Of a DNA stretch of 64,000 nt, positions 11,811-25,621 are shown one piece after another. The DNA is from Gossypium raimondii. Lineage: Eukaryota; Streptophyta; Magnoliopsida; Malvales; Malvaceae. The stretch lies in assembly GCF_025698545.1 (NCBI RefSeq), contig NC_068577.1, forward strand, positions 7,641,501 to 7,705,500. Reading direction: 5' to 3'. Every line of letters starts with the position of its first letter. The stretch's first letter is position 1. Below the pieces are notes generated by a model that worked only from the letters and a program-made list of their open reading frames with translations, was not told the origin of the DNA and searched no databases. The position numbers and the translations under genes were made by a program.

Positions 11811-14800
11811 TTAAATGCTTCTGCCATCCTTCATACCGATTAATTTCTTGTAGTTGTCGAAGAGTACCATCGGTAGTGGTTTTGTAAAGATATCCGCGAC
11901 TTGGTCCCGACTTGCCACGTGTACTAATTTCACACTTCCTTTCTTTACATGATCTCGGATGAAATGAAAACGAATGTCAATGTGTTTGCTTCTCTCATGA
12001 TTCACTGGGTTCTTTGCCAACTCAATCGCTGATTTATTGTCAACTCGTATCTCAGTTGCACCAAGTTGTTGTTGCTCCAACTCGCCCAACAAATTTCTGA
12101 GCCATATAGCATGACACACACACCCAGATGCTGCCACATATTCAGCTTCACATGTCGATAGTGTCACAATTGATTGCTTCTTTAAAAGCCAAGCAAATGT
12201 TGTGTTACCCATAAAGAACACATATCCCGATGTGCTTTTCCGATCATCTAAGTCTCCGCACCAATCACTGTCGGAATACCCAATCAACTTGTAATCTTCT
12301 ATATTTGAATAAAATAACCCGAGTGACACCATTCCTTGAATGTACCGTAGGATTCGCTTCAACGCCTTCCAATGTGAATAAACCGGCTCTTCCATGAACC
12401 GACTTACAATGCCAACACTTAGCGAAATGTCAGGCCTTGTGCAAGTGAGATAGTGAAGGCTTCCCACCAAACTTCGGTATTTACTTGCGTCGACTCGTTC
12501 TCCTCCATCGAATTTCAAGAGTTTTACACCTGGTTCCATTGGTGTTGATACCGGGTTGCAATGTGCCATCTTGTACTTCTTCAAAATTTCCTTTGCATAT
12601 GCCTCCTGTGACACAAAAATACCTGTCCTTTCTTGTCGAACCTCCAAACCAAGGAAAAATTTCATTAAAATCAAATCTGTCATCTCGAATTCTTGTGTAT
12701 TTTACTCTTAAAATCCAATATCATCTCACCATTGTTCCCCATAAAAATGAGGTCATCGACATAAAGAGCAACAAATAACATATTACCTCCATTCTTCTTC
12801 ACGTAGAGGGCATGTTCATAAGGACATTGTTTGAACCCATTCTCCTTGAAGTATGTACCGATACGAGTATTCCATGTCCGCGGTGCTTGCTTCAACCCGT
12901 AAAGTGCCTTCTTCAATTTCAGTACCTTCTTCTCCTCTCCATTTTTCATATACCCGGGTGGTTGTTCGATATAGACTTCTTCTTCAAGCACACCATTCAA
13001 GAATGCCGACTTGACATCCATTTGAAATATTGGCCATTTAAATTGTGCCGCTTGTGTAATGAGCAACCGGATTGTCTCCATTCTTACAACGGGAGCAAAT
13101 ACCTCATCATAATCGATCCCCTCCTTTTACTTATATCCCTTTGCAACAAGTCGCGCCTTGTACCGTTCTAACTCGCCTTGAGCATTCATCTTTCTTTTGA
13201 ACACCCACTTCACACCAATGGGCTGACTTCCTTTCGGCAATTCCGTTAACTCCCATGTGTTGTTTGGGTCAATTGCTTTAATCTCCTCATCTATAGTAGT
13301 TTGCCACTTCTTGTCTCGCACCGCCTCTTCAAAACTTATAATCTCAGAATCTGCCAAAAGACATACAATATGTACCTCATTTGTTGAATCATACAAATCT
13401 TGCAAACTTCGCATTTTTGGTTATTGCGGTTCATCTTCATCATCGGTAGTTTCAGGATTTGTCGGTATGATTGTTGGTGTAGCGATTGATGATCCTCCAT
13501 CTTTGATGATAACCTCCGTTGAGTTATTCCAATTCCACTCGCTTGCTTCATTGAATCGTACATCACGACTTACCACAACCTTCTTACTTATCGGGTCGAG
13601 TAGCTTGTATCCTTTTATTTTATCATCATACCCAATAAAAATAAACATTTTACTTTTGTCTTCGAGCTTCGTTCTTCGTTGATTCGGCAAATGTGCATAG
13701 GCCTCACTACCGAATACTTTAAGATGAGAAACTGATGGTTTTTGTCCGCTCCAAGCCTCTTGTGGTGTTTGATCATTCAACTTCGCATGTGGACATCGAT
13801 TTTGCACATAGATGGCACATTGCACGGCTTCCGCCCAAAATTCCTTCGGCATCTTCTTACTCTTGAGCATTGATTGAACCATGTCGAGAATAGTTCGATT
13901 CTTCCTCTCGGCCACACCATTTTGTTGGAGAGAGTACGGTGCGGTTAGGAATCGTCTTATGCCTTGCTCCTCACAATACTCCATGAAAGTCGTCGAAGTA
14001 TACTCGCCACCTCTATCAGATCATACAGATTTGATGTGTCTACCAGTTACTTTTTCAACCATCACTTTGAACTTCTTGAACACCTCAAATGCCTCAGATT
14101 TTTCTTTAAGAAAATAAACCCAAGTTTTTCGTGAGAAATCATCGATAAAAGAAATGAAATACCTTTTACTGCTAAAAGATTCAAGGGTGATTGGTCCACA
14201 TATGTCGGTATGAATCAATTCGAGAAGTTGCTTAGCCTGATATTCTGCCTTCTTTTGAAACGAAGTTCTCGCATGCTTACCGAACACACATTCTTCACAA
14301 AATTTTCCCTCATAGTCCATGTTTGGTAGCCCATGCACCAAATTCTTCTTCGCCAACTCGTTTAGACGACCATAATGTAGATGGCCAAAACGAGATGCCA
14401 CAGCGACGCCTTGTCTTCAACATCAACTCGCAAACATTTTCCTCGAACACTTCTTAGATTCAACCTGAACATGCGATTTCTCTCCATTTCAACTCGAGCG
14501 ACCAAACACCCTTCCTTATCTTTCAAGTGTAACACCCGATCTTTCATAAGTACCGAATAACCTTTTTCCATTAGTTACCACATACTCAAAATGTTGCTCT
14601 TGAGGTCTGATACGTAATACACATCATGGATTGACCCAACTAACCCATCATTTTGTAAATAACAAATGGTACCTTGGCCTTTTACCTCAACCTTCGACGC
14701 ATCTCCAAATGACACATGTCCCGTTTCAACATTTTGCATCTCTTTGAATAGGTGCTTGAGCCCACACATATGGTTGCTTGCACCTGTGTCAAGGTACCAC

Positions 14801-15864
14801 ACCATATTGTTGGTGGTGTTGACTTCGTTGTGTGTCATCAAGAGAAAACCTTCTTTTGCCTCCTCATTTTCCGTGGTTAGGTTGGTTGTCTCTTCCACCT
14901 TTTTTGAGACGCGACATTCTTTCGCGAAATGTCCCGCCTTACCACAATTGTAACACTTATCAGAGTTACAATCCTTCGCATAGTGACCATATTTGCCACA
15001 CTTGTAGCACTCGACATTGGAATAATTCGACCATCTGCCTCTTCCACGACCACGTCTTCTTCCACGCCAATTTTGTTGGTTTGAATGCTCATTCTCTTCA
15101 TAATTCCCTTCTTGACCACGACATTTTCCACCACGACCATTTCCTCGATCTCCACGACCACAACCTCTACCTCGAAGGCTTTGAGAATAGAGAACCTTCT
15201 CGTCTTTGATTGATGCCTTGGTTTGAAGTGCTTGCTCGAGTGTCTCCTCTTTCTTCTTCTTCTTACGTTGTTCATGTGCCTCGAGAGAACCGGCAAGTTC
15301 ATCGACTGTGAGCGTTGCTAGATTTTTTGACTCTTCTATGGCACATACGACATTCTCGAAACTATCAGTTAATGATCTCAAAATCTTTTCCACAACTCGT
15401 GCATCGGTTAACGCTTCTCCGTTTCGGTTGAGTTGGTTCACCACGGTTTGAACACGCGTGATGTAGTCGGAGACACCTTCCGATTCCTTCATCTTCATGC
15501 CTTCCAGCTCGCCACAAAGAGTTTGAAGGCAGACTTGTTTAACTCGGTCGGCTCCTTTGTACACCTTTGCTAAAATGTCCCACGCTTCTTTTGAAGTTGT
15601 CGCACTTGCAATCTTCTCAAAGCCCGACTCATCAACGGCTCGAAATAACATGTACAATGCCGCCTTATCTTTCGACCGCATTTCTTTTAACGCCTTGTTT
15701 TGAGTTGCCGTATATCCCACAGTAGTTGTCGGTTCTAAGAAACCTTCTTGGACCACCTCCCAACCATCTTGAGACCCGAGAAGGGCTTTCATTTGGATGC
15801 TCCAATTCTCATAGTTCACCTTTGTTAGTCGAGACAATGGCACATTACTAGTCACACTCTCCAT
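11811..15864 (-). pseudogene. gag-pol of copia element 1 (interrupted)
   Basis: Gag starts at the ATG at 15864 ([15 protein letters not shown]) and carries two CCHC knuckles ([28 protein letters not shown]). A protease DTGAS motif follows. Breaks in order: in-frame TAA at 14575-14577; a one-base shift near 14400 within the LWH..RFGHLHYG stretch; TGA at 14021-14023 just before SDRGGEY of the integrase; TAA at 13421-13423; TAA at 13127-13129 after KGYK; and a shift near 12685. Integrase (HTDICGPI, FIDDFSRKTWVYF, LQQNGVAERKNRT), reverse transcriptase ([16 protein letters not shown]) and RNase H to TKPL are all recognisable. Several stops look like C-to-T changes of CAA or CGA codons, as expected for a methylated, silenced element. 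Confidence 0.93.
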
Positions 15865-15865
15865 G

Positions 15866-15880
15866 GCTCTGATACCAAAT
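15866..15880 (-). other. Primer-binding site of copia element 1
   Basis: On the minus strand this reads ATTTGGTATCAGAGC. TGGTATCAGAGC is complementary to the 3' end of initiator methionine tRNA, the usual primer for plant copia elements. It abuts the 5' LTR at 15881. Confidence 0.9.
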
Positions 15881-16153
15881 TGAAGAAAATGTTCTCAATA
15901 TTAAAATTGTTCTCTCTTATAAAATCAAAAGCTTACAAACTATTTATAGGTTATAGTCTACCCTTTAAAACAACAAAAAACTGAAAATATTAAAATCTAA
16001 TAATAATCATAAACCAATGACTCTTGACCTTTCATTTTCATAAACAAAAAACTACTAATTTAAACCCATTAAAAAAATAACATAACTCTTGACCTTTCAA
16101 CTCTTGACCTTTCACTTACATAACTCTTAACTTTCATTTAAGTTTATTTAACA
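15881..16153 (-). repeat. 5' LTR of copia element 1
   Basis: 273 bp, TG..CA on the minus strand, followed by the target duplication ATTAT at 16154-16158. The match to the left LTR is high, so the insertion is not ancient despite the broken frame. Confidence 0.95.
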
Positions 16154-17150
16154 ATTATTACTTGTAATGTAAAGAAAACTAGAATTTTGAAATATTTTAA
16201 AGAAAAAAAGTTAAGCAAGGACATCAACCTTACTATTAGGGTGAATTTAAGAGTTGATATAGGTCTCGATTTTCTTAAAATAATATTTTTATTTAACTCT
16301 TTAAAATAAATTAATAAAAAATTATACTTTAACTTTTTTGACCCTTTAAAATAATAAATTTTTAATTTAATTTTTTAAAATTTATATTTTACTATTATAA
16401 AAATTAAAATTTAATTTCCACGGTTAAAATAATTTTGTACTTGGGTCGAGTGGGAAGTGGAAACACAATACATTGCAATAATTAAAACCATGGGCCAGGG
16501 AGCATGTGGTTTGTTAGACTCGTGAATTTTGACTTATTGCCTACGTGGAAAAAAATGGTTGGTTTGTTATTTCATAATTACATGACAGCTTGCACATTGT
16601 ATCTAGACAGTCACACTTTTAGTTTATCCCTAAATGTAATAAAAAGGCATAAGCCAAAAACATCTGTTTACAATGTTGGATTCCCAAATTAAGCTTCCCA
16701 AAAGGTCCACTTCACTCGGTCTTTGCCTTTTGCTTCATAAAAACGGTAATATTAAAATAAAAAAGGTCAAATTATGATTTTGGTCCCTTTATTATACTTA
16801 AATTTGAGATTTAAGTTTATACTTTAATTTCACGACTTTTCTACTTTTACAATTGCAACTTTGATTTTATGTTGAATAGGTGCTAAAATTTTTGAACTTT
16901 TTGTTCTAAAATAAATGAAAATTTTATTATTTTTCGTTTGTGTTTAGTAATTCAATATATATATTTCTTTTTATCTTTTCTTATCAAATTAAAATTTAGA
17001 GACTAAATATCAAATTTAATATTGTAGAAGGATCAAAACCATAATTTAACAAAATAAAAATACCCCATTTTAAAAAATATATTTTAGATTAAAAGCTATA
17101 AAATAAAGCGAGAAACCCAGATAAAAGAAAAAAAGAGAAAAGACAAGACC
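16154..17150. other. Spacer and upstream region of the MYB gene
   Basis: AT-rich, non-coding. It presumably contains the distal promoter of the MYB gene that starts further right. No binding site can be named with confidence. Confidence 0.5.
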
Positions 17151-19084
17151 AAAAGAGTAACCTTGTTGATAAAATTAAATATTGAAACTTTGCTTTGCTT
17201 TTTTTTCTTCCTTAATTTCTTATTCTATCTATCCAACAAGAAGCACCGGGAAAAGAAAAAAGAAAAAGAAAAAGTAAGAGAAAGGTAATGATTTTATAGC
17301 CAATGATTATGGATGCTTATAGTATTAGTATGACATCTCTCTACTGATATCTAAATTTGTTAATTTTTGCCATTTTTCCTCTGAAAAAGTGGGGTTTTTT
17401 TAATATAAAATATATTTTAGTTTCTCTTTGTTATGATATTGGCAGAAATTAATGGCAGATTAGAGTGTAATGTGTATGTTGAGCAACTTGGGATGAAGGG
17501 TGTAAGGCTTTTTCAATCCCAGCTGTAACTATTTGTAGCAAAGTTATTGCAGGAAGTGATGGGACAATTGACCCATCCTGCAACTTCCTTTGTAGATACT
17601 TTCAGGATAACCCATCAACATCATCTATAATTTGTATGTACTAAGCCCTTTGTAAATTTGTCAAATAATTGGTTCTTTTTTTGAGATTTTATTTTTTGGG
17701 TTTTTTTTTTTCCTTTTTTTGAATTTTATGCGTGTTTGTTGTTAAAATTTTACATGTACTTTAAATATATAAACTTATAGCAGAAATATTTACCCATTTT
17801 GGAAAAAAAAAAGAAAAAGAAAAATTGGAAAGGTTGATAGTGGATGGAGTAGGATTTGGCTCCATCAAAGGTTAGATTTTTATGTGTTTGGTTGGTTCAA
17901 GTGTCAGAATCTTGATATTAGTTGTAGCTTGTCTTTCAAATTTATGGTGATTTCTACAGTGAAACAGCAAGGAATATGAGGTTAGCTTTTTTCTGCTTTA
18001 GTCCTGGAGTTACTGTGTAGGAATCTTCAATGAGAAAATAAAATTATATATATATTTCTGAAGGAACCCTTGAATTGAGTTTTACTTCTTTTGGCATCGT
18101 TGAAAGTTTTTTTTTAAGAAAGTTTGTTTCCTATTTTTGTTAGTATCCGAAAATTCTTTTGATTATTGCTTAAAGTTTGATGATTTTTTTTTAGAAGAAA
18201 TATAAAACCGTGAAATGAAACTTAAAGCATCCTCATAAATGCAATTTGATCTTTTGGGTGCTTTAATTGATTTTTATTTTCTTGGTTCTTATATAAACTT
18301 GAAAGGGAGATCTTTTGAATTCTCTGATAAGTACTGTTGATTCTTCTAAGCATCTAATTAGCAGAAGAAAACGAAGAATGAGGAGCTGAAGAATTTGCTG
18401 CTATACATATATATATTAAGCAGTAGCAGGATAATTTTATGTGGACTCTGGGTTAAACTATATCAAGTAGCCTTTTGGATTTATTGAGTTTTTGTTGGAT
18501 TTGAAAATAGCAACTTGAATTCTGAATAGCTTTCTGGGTTTTCTTCCTTGTTTGGTTGCATTGTCTCTTTAATATATATATTTCAGAGTCAGAAACCCTA
18601 ACCACCTTACCATCAAGTTCACTATTCACTAATCTCTAATTTTTAATGTTTTAAATGCCATTTATTGTCTTTGATTTTATGGTTTTTTTCTTTGTTGTCT
18701 TTTCATTCATCAATAGCTCAACAGTTCACAAAAGTCCAGGTTTTGAATGATGGAGCAAACCAGTATTGAATTCTTCACATACTCTATGGGGGCTTTCTGA
18801 ATTTTATTGGAATTGATCTATGGTTAAGCTCCCTTGGCATTTTTTGGTCTATTTTTAATTGTTTTGCATACTCTTTTTTGTTTGATATCTCTTCTTCCCC
18901 GTAATTTAAACATTCCATTGTACCTGTTGTCAGTGAAATCCACTACTGAAATAATCTGAGAACTATTCTCGGAAATCCATGATTTTGGATATGCATTACT
19001 AGCTTTCCTAATTTGACCGTTTAATGAATTCAGTTCATTTTTCCTGCAGGTGATATTCTGGATAGTAGATTGAGACAAGCCTAG
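17151..19084 (+). other. Probable 5' leader of the MYB gene with a leader intron
   Basis: A purine-rich leader (AAAAAGAAAAAGTAAGAGAAAG) ends at a good donor, AAAG|GTAATG, at 17284/17285. A strong pyrimidine-rich acceptor TTTTTCCTGCAG ends at 19049, 35 bases before the ATG. The T-rich stretch between has intron-like composition. Splicing is inferred, since no transcript is available. Confidence 0.4.
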
Positions 19085-22000
19085 ATGACTGTGGAAGAAG
19101 CTGGCAATAGCTCCGAGTGGAGCAGGGACCAAGATAGGGCATTCGAGAATGCCCTTGCAACCTATCCCGAGGACTCTGCGGATCGGTGGGAGAAAATTGC
19201 AGCTGATGTGCCGGGGAAAACTTTGGAAGAGATTAAAGAGCACTATGAGCTTCTAGAGGATGACATTAACCAGATTGAATCTGGTTGTGTGCCTCTCCCT
19301 CCGTACGATTCTTCTGATGGTTCAGCCGGCCATGCTGGTGACGAAGGAACTGGTAAAAAAGGAAGCAGCAATTTAGGGCATTATAACAGTGAGTCAAATC
19401 AGGGGAGTAAGAGTTCGAGGTCAGATCAGGAACGTCGCAAGGGGATTGCTTGGACAGAGGATGAGCACAGGTAAAAATCAGTTCTTCTGATTTTAGATTT
19501 TTTATCTTCAGTTTTTCATTTTGATTGATTTAAGGTCCTTTATAAGCATCTTGATTTTGTTTTGCCCTACGGAACTTTAACACTTACTATTCTCCATGCT
19601 TTATTTTTAGCAACTCTGTGCATTTGTTATGCTTTGGAATCTCATATCCTATTCATACTTAGAACCTTTATTTTTATTTTAAAAAAAAAAGAAAGAAAAC
19701 ATCTCCAGGAATTGCTTTCCACCATTAAAAATTCTATTGGTTGCTTATTGTTAGTTAGTTGTCAGGTAGATAAGATCTTCTATGGCATTTTCACTGCTGT
19801 GCGTTACGTCTGTCAGTGAGTAGATGGCCATTAGATGAATAATATATCCTGAACTGATGTGAATAATTAAGTGAAAATCGAATTTCAATGTTACCACGTG
19901 GAAGATGGATCATTTAATCTTGTATGGCACTTGTGGCTGTTATCTGCAGATTAACCATTTAATCTTGTCTGACGTGTGCCAAGCTTTTGGAAACCACCAC
20001 ATAGCCATACTTTTTAACTTAAAACCGGTATTTTAGGTTTTTACTACTTTCTGTTGGCATGTGTTCAACGTGCTTTTCTGGTATGACAGCATATGGTTCC
20101 GTTATTAATGTGCTTCCCAAATTTGGTTCTGATGTGGAAGGGACAACTTGAGAAGGTTTATGGTAGAGAATTAACTTTTCACCCAGCTACCGCATAGGAA
20201 AAAAACTTATGAAAATAATAATAACCTATGTGATTTATTTCATCAACCAAGTCTCACGAAATGGTGTTTAGGTTATATAGCCACTTATGGTCTGTTGCAC
20301 AATTTGATTCGCATATCTCTTGCACATTATGGAGGAAAACCATGCCTTAACAAGTAAGAACTATTTGAGTGGTGTGTTCAAGTTTTCATCAAATTTAACC
20401 ATTGGGGTTGTTTTTAGCTCAAGTGTCTGTCAAATCACCGTCTAACTGGATTATGCCTCACATGTGTGGTGGATATTTGCCCTATTTGAGGTGGGTTTGA
20501 TACAAAATATCTGACTAACTGAAAGTATAAATTTAGTTTTTTTCCCCAGTTAGGTTACTAATAATTAGTTGTAAGTAGAAATTCTGTCAATTTTGTATCA
20601 TCATGATAGTAAGTACCTATAGATATTATAAATATTGGTTTTCACCTCTTTTCCCCTATGTAGATTTAAGTCAAATAGAAATTTCCCTCTTCAGAAATAC
20701 ACATGGATGCAATTTAGGATACTTGGCTACGCATCCCGGGCATGTATGGTGGGCCATGCTGAAGGTTAAGGATCCAAACCTGGAGTTACATGTGTGGGAG
20801 CTATAGAATACACTGCCATGAAAACACTCAGAAAATCATAGCTACTAGAAGTACAAATGAATTAATTGTTGAATTTGAGCTACAGTGAATTAATTGGTTA
20901 AGTGTTAAATTCCTCACTGAAGACTAGGCTTTCCTTACAAGTCCTCTGATTAATTCCCATTCTCAAAACTGAATGATCTAGAGTCGTTGAGTTGATAACT
21001 CTGTATATTTTGACATTTATGATACATATATTCCAGTATGCTTCTGTGATGATTTCATTTTATGGTTCCAATATGAGTTATAAATGCCGTGTCTATGCTT
21101 AAACTTTATCTTGCACTTTCTTGTAATTTAATGTTGGTGAATTTTGTATGCACTACAAATAACTTCAATTCCTGTAAAACAGTGATATCTGATACCATTG
21201 AAGAGGCATGGTTTCTTTTTAGCCAGTAACATGCGAGATTACTATGATGATAAATATCAACTTAACATTTTGGTGTCTTAAAGCTTGTGCGTTTTAAATG
21301 CATATATATTGAAAGATTTTTCTTTGTTATATATTTCTTTTAAAAGCATGAAGGCTTGAATTTTTTTGTCTCAGTTATATATATTTGACTGTGCTTAAGT
21401 AATTATCAGAATATTTGTTCCGCCCAAAAGGACACATGGCTAAAAAGGGGTACTAAGACGGCTTAACCTTTTCAATGTTTCAGTATCCGTTCTCCTGATC
21501 AGTTATTTATCCCTGAATTTGATTGTTACAGAACATATTCTTTTAGCTTTAGTTTGTCTATAAAACCTTCTCCTAGCCTAGAGGAAATGTTCATAACCTG
21601 GGATCGGTCATACTTAAGAAACTCCATTGGTGAAAGACCGTATATGACAATCTATTGGACATTAAATGTTACGGGGGATTTTCCTTGGAAAGAGTATTGC
21701 ATGATATTAGATGCTAATTCTGAGAATAGTTGTAATCTTTTCTTAGAGAGGCAGCAATCAAACTTGGTAATCTAAAGAACGTCTGCAGAAAAGGATATGT
21801 AGAAGAAAGGATAAACGTAGATTCAAGTGAAAGATGTCAATTTCTCTATCTATTTGGATTGTGGTGTTTGCTGTGATGTTAAAAGCTGTATGGGAAGGAT
21901 AAGGAGTCTTCCAGAGCCTTATGTCACAAGCCGAGTTAGAACATTTTAGAAGATTGCAAACACTTGAAGAAAACTGATCATAAAGCTGTTCTTGGCTACT

Positions 22001-23482
22001 TGTTACTTTATGGTGATTGCCTTGATTGATCCATGATAAGGTCTAAATGTCATAAAATTTGAATTAACACGAGGAATCCTGTTAGTGCAACTGTTATAGA
22101 CTCTGGTTTTATAACTGTTAGGCATGACTCTCCAGAGGCTTGCCTTAACTTGCTTGTCTTATTGGGACTTGTTAGTGTGAAGCGTAGGCCTATTAGCTAT
22201 AGCTGAGGCATTATTCAGAAGAATCCGAGAGGAAGAAAAGGGTAAGGTTCCATGGTTTAGTATTCGGTGGTTAAAGTTCTTCCCCATTTGGATTAATTTT
22301 CAGTAACAGCTAGAATTTCTATAGGATGTGAAAAAGCATGTACTGTGATCTAGTTATATGCCCCTTGAAGTAGATCTATTAAGGTATGTTTGAAGGAGAC
22401 AAATCTGGGTCATATCGGAAAATTGCTATACTATAAACAGATTTGACTTTCCGATACATGATGGTTTCTAGGCTACTCTTGCTTGAATAACCCCAAGTCA
22501 CCTTTTTGGCTTGGTTGGCGCTCAGAGTTTGTCAATTTTGTTTAAACTTTGAAGTGTTTGGGTTTCTAAAATACAGCTGTAATTATGAGCAGCTTGATAT
22601 AACATTGGGTCATATGTTAAGTTTTTAAACATTGTAATTGTCATCGGCATCTCCTCCATCGCTTATTCTCTCCCTCTCCATCTGGTTGTAATCAACAATG
22701 TAGTTTTCTAGTCTTCTCGTTACCGTCCTCTGTTGAAGTCTTGACAATTAATATGATCTTTTTGGGAGTTTTGAGATTTGTGCTTCCTTCACATTGAAAA
22801 AAAATACTGACATGATTGATCTCATAAGCAGATTTTTCTTTTAGTCGAGAGACGGCTTTAGGAAGGATGGTCTTTATTCTTATTCTATGAATTTTGAGAT
22901 GTATTTTGATAGTACATTTGACCAATAGGGTTTTCATATTATGGTTGTAATGATATCTTTGTCTTGAAAAACAGGTTATTTCTTCTTGGTTTGGATAAAT
23001 ATGGAAAAGGTGACTGGAGAAGCATATCCCGGAACTTTGTGGTCACAAGAACGCCAACGCAAGTGGCAAGTCATGCACAAAAGTATTTCATTCGGTTGAA
23101 CTCCATGAACAAAGATAGGAGGCGATCTAGCATCCACGATATCACCAGCGTTGGCAATGCAGATATTTCAGCACCTCAAGGGCCAATCACTGGTCAAACA
23201 AACGGTGCTGCTGCTGGAGGTTCATCTGGAAAATCAGTCAAACAGCCCCCTCAACATCCTGCTGCACCGGCTGGTGTAGGTGTGTATGGTGCTCCAACTA
23301 TGGGGCAGCCGATAGGAGGCGGCCCCCTCGTCTCAGCAGTTGGCACACCAGTGAATCTTCCTGCCCCGGCACATATGGCTTACGGAGTGAGAGCTCCTGT
23401 ACCAGGAGCAGTAGTTCATGGTGCACCGATGAACATGGGTACTGCGACATACCCAATTCCGCATACATCTGCTCATAGGTAA
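19085..23482 (+). CDS. MYB transcription factor with two MYB/SANT repeats (DIVARICATA/MYBS-SRM1 type)
   Basis: Two coding exons, 19085-19470 and 22975-23482, join CAC AG|G TTA in frame across a 3.5-kb intron and give 297 residues. Residues 10-60 form the first, divergent MYB/SANT domain ([13 protein letters not shown]). Residues 121-171 form the second, with [21 protein letters not shown] and the diagnostic SHAQKYF motif at 161-167. A Gly/Pro/Ala-rich C-terminal tail follows. SHAQKYF-type MYBs bind I-box/TATCCA-like DNA and act in the nucleus. From memory the closest relative is Arabidopsis At5g08520 (SRM1/MYBS2), a salt- and ABA-related regulator of about the same length. The frame is intact and the splice sites are canonical. 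Part of exon 2 has been copied into the downstream tandem array. The exact physiological role is inference. Confidence 0.92.
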
Positions 23483-25621
23483 CATGCTGTTTGGTTGCCA
23501 AATGTACAAAAGACAGAAGACGACTAGCTTGTGTAGATATCGGGTTATCGGGTTTTCCGATTTAGCCTGAATAAGATTTGCTTATTTGCAAGTACAAGTT
23601 TATGTCTGTCATTTGTTTAATCTCTAAATAAGCCATAGAGAGAGTATTTACATGTATCTATATATAGGTAACTGTGCAAAAGGAAAATGTTAAATATGGC
23701 AAGGTTTATGAGTAGGACAGCTTTTTGGCACCTTTTTCTTCTTCTTCTTTTTTTCCCTCATTAATTCTCTGATGCATCATTAGCATTAGAATAGTCAATG
23801 CTCAGAAGTTTCATGGAAAAATTGTAATAAAAAAAACCCAAAAATAATTTACCATTATGGGCTGCATATCTAAGAAAATTTCTAATCAATTGGGTTTTCA
23901 GTTGATATCTTGGCAAGTGGCCAAGATCAAGATAATACATGCTAAATCTTATAAAGAAATGCACGTACCAATGATGGTATCTGCTCTCGCACCTGAGTCC
24001 CAAAATGAAGTGTATTATTAAAGAACTGTTGTTGATTTCCATGAGGTAAACATATCATTATATGAGGTTGAAAAGCTAAGAAGTTGAACTGAATTATGTT
24101 ATGCTGCTTGAAGGTGCCTGTGATCTCATACATGTAGGCAAACAATTCCCATACACATAATAGGTGTATCGATTTCTTCCCAAATATATGTAAGCATTTT
24201 CTGCCAATGAATTTTTTTGCATAAATATTTGTGGGAGACTGAAGCACTGTAGTAAGCTTTTTAAAATTTTGAAAATGACTAAAAAAAGGTGTCACATTAC
24301 CAACTTTTTTTGTAACAGTGAACCAAAAACCTCTGTTAAATTCAATGAAGGTTGATGATCCAGGCACTTGATGCCATCATGCCATGTGGGGGAATGATGC
24401 AGATGTGGCCATGATATGGCAGTTGGTGTTTTTGCAGCTAACATCAAAAGCACCAAAGGCAGCCAATGGTATATATTTCTTTAAGCTTTGACCAAAAAAC
24501 ATGCCATGGATTCCTTCAGTTTCTTGTGTTTTCTTTTATGTTAAGCAAAGGCTTTATTATATTATAGCCATTGTTTAATGACTGATTTTGGGGGCATTGT
24601 AAAAGCAAGTTTAGGCAAATCTTTAATTTGCACGGCCTACTGCCTATTCATTTCCGCCTCAGATAATTCTATTACTTCATTGCCTTTTCAAAAGAGGTTT
24701 CTTGAGGTCATAAATAGACACTCTTGGTCATATTTAGAAATATTATAAGTTTGCTTATCAGTTTCTGTATGATACTTTGACTGATGGAAGGGGGGAAAAG
24801 GCATAAAAAAGGAAAAGAAAATGAAGATGTTTAAAACCATTTTTAGCTGTTTAAAATTATATTACAGAATTACTATTAGCATTAAACTACAAAGTAAACC
24901 TTGGTTTAACCCGTTATGTTCATACAGTTGGTCTTAAAAGATATTCAGCAGGTTTGAAACTCGAATCTTAGCATTTTGATTCCCTTCCTCTATCCCCAAA
25001 CTGCACTTCTTTTATTGAAAAAACAAAAACCTTTTTTATTGTAAAATGATATGGACCACCAAGATTTACTCCTATAGAATGAAATAGAACTAGAAAGAAT
25101 TCCCAAGAACATTGGATAGAGCTACTCGTTGAGCTTTCTATAACCTGTTTTTTTAAGTAGTGGATATGGCAGTTGATCTCACATGGCTGACATGTCTGAC
25201 TGCATATTATCAAATCTTTTTCACCATGCAATATGATTGGTCATTGAGGTTACTATCTCTCTTATCTTAGTATTAAAGCAGTACCAGACATCAAAAAGCT
25301 ACAATGCCACCTCAGAAAGCTTCAAATCCACATCCTCTTAGATTCAGATCAAGAGAAAAAGAGGCAACCCATGATGTCAGTTAGGATCTACTCTCTTTTT
25401 TAACGGATATCTCCACTAATCAGCCTTTACTAGTTTATGCTCTCTACCTTTATTCTTCTTTGATGAGCAATAGGTGACTCATGCAAGCAAAAAGGTTAGA
25501 TTCAACCACCATAACTATATCCCTTTAAATACCATTTCCCAATTCCAAAGATTCATTCCTCAACCATCACCAAAAATAACTTCTCTTCCTTTGATCATCT
25601 TTCCATTTCATTCACAAAAAA
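23483..25621 (+). other. 3' flank of the MYB gene and spacer of unit 1
   Basis: Non-coding. The first 200 bases are the likely 3' UTR of the MYB gene. The remainder is homologous to the spacers at 29618-30157, 34952-35627, 44031-46212 and 47158-48283. From about 25434 to the ATG of GEM copy A the match to the other copies becomes nearly perfect, marking the leader and core promoter of that gene. Confidence 0.7.
25515..25531 (+). promoter_or_regulatory. Candidate core promoter of GEM-like copy A
   Basis: CTATATCCCTTTAAATA lies about 90-105 bases before the start codon and is conserved at the same place in copies B and C (near 46107-46123 in C). It is the best TATA-like candidate; the position is consistent with a short leader. 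Confidence 0.35.

Larger units (their letters stand above)
11534..16153 (-). mobile_element. Ty1/copia LTR retrotransposon 1 (complete, mutated)
   Basis: A full element in minus orientation: two near-identical LTRs starting TG and ending CA, a tRNA-Met primer site inside the right LTR, a purine tract inside the left LTR, and ATTAT duplicated at 11529-11533 and 16154-16158. The coding order is gag, protease, integrase, reverse transcriptase, RNase H, which defines copia. The reading frame is interrupted by at least four stops and two frameshifts, so it cannot be autonomous now. It is of the same lineage as element 3 (shared gag word [10 protein letters not shown]). Confidence 0.95.

Noticed and set aside
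22692..22937. An 81-codon minus-strand frame in the MYB intron
   Set aside because: It has no recognisable domain and lies in the pyrimidine-rich end of the 3.5-kb intron.
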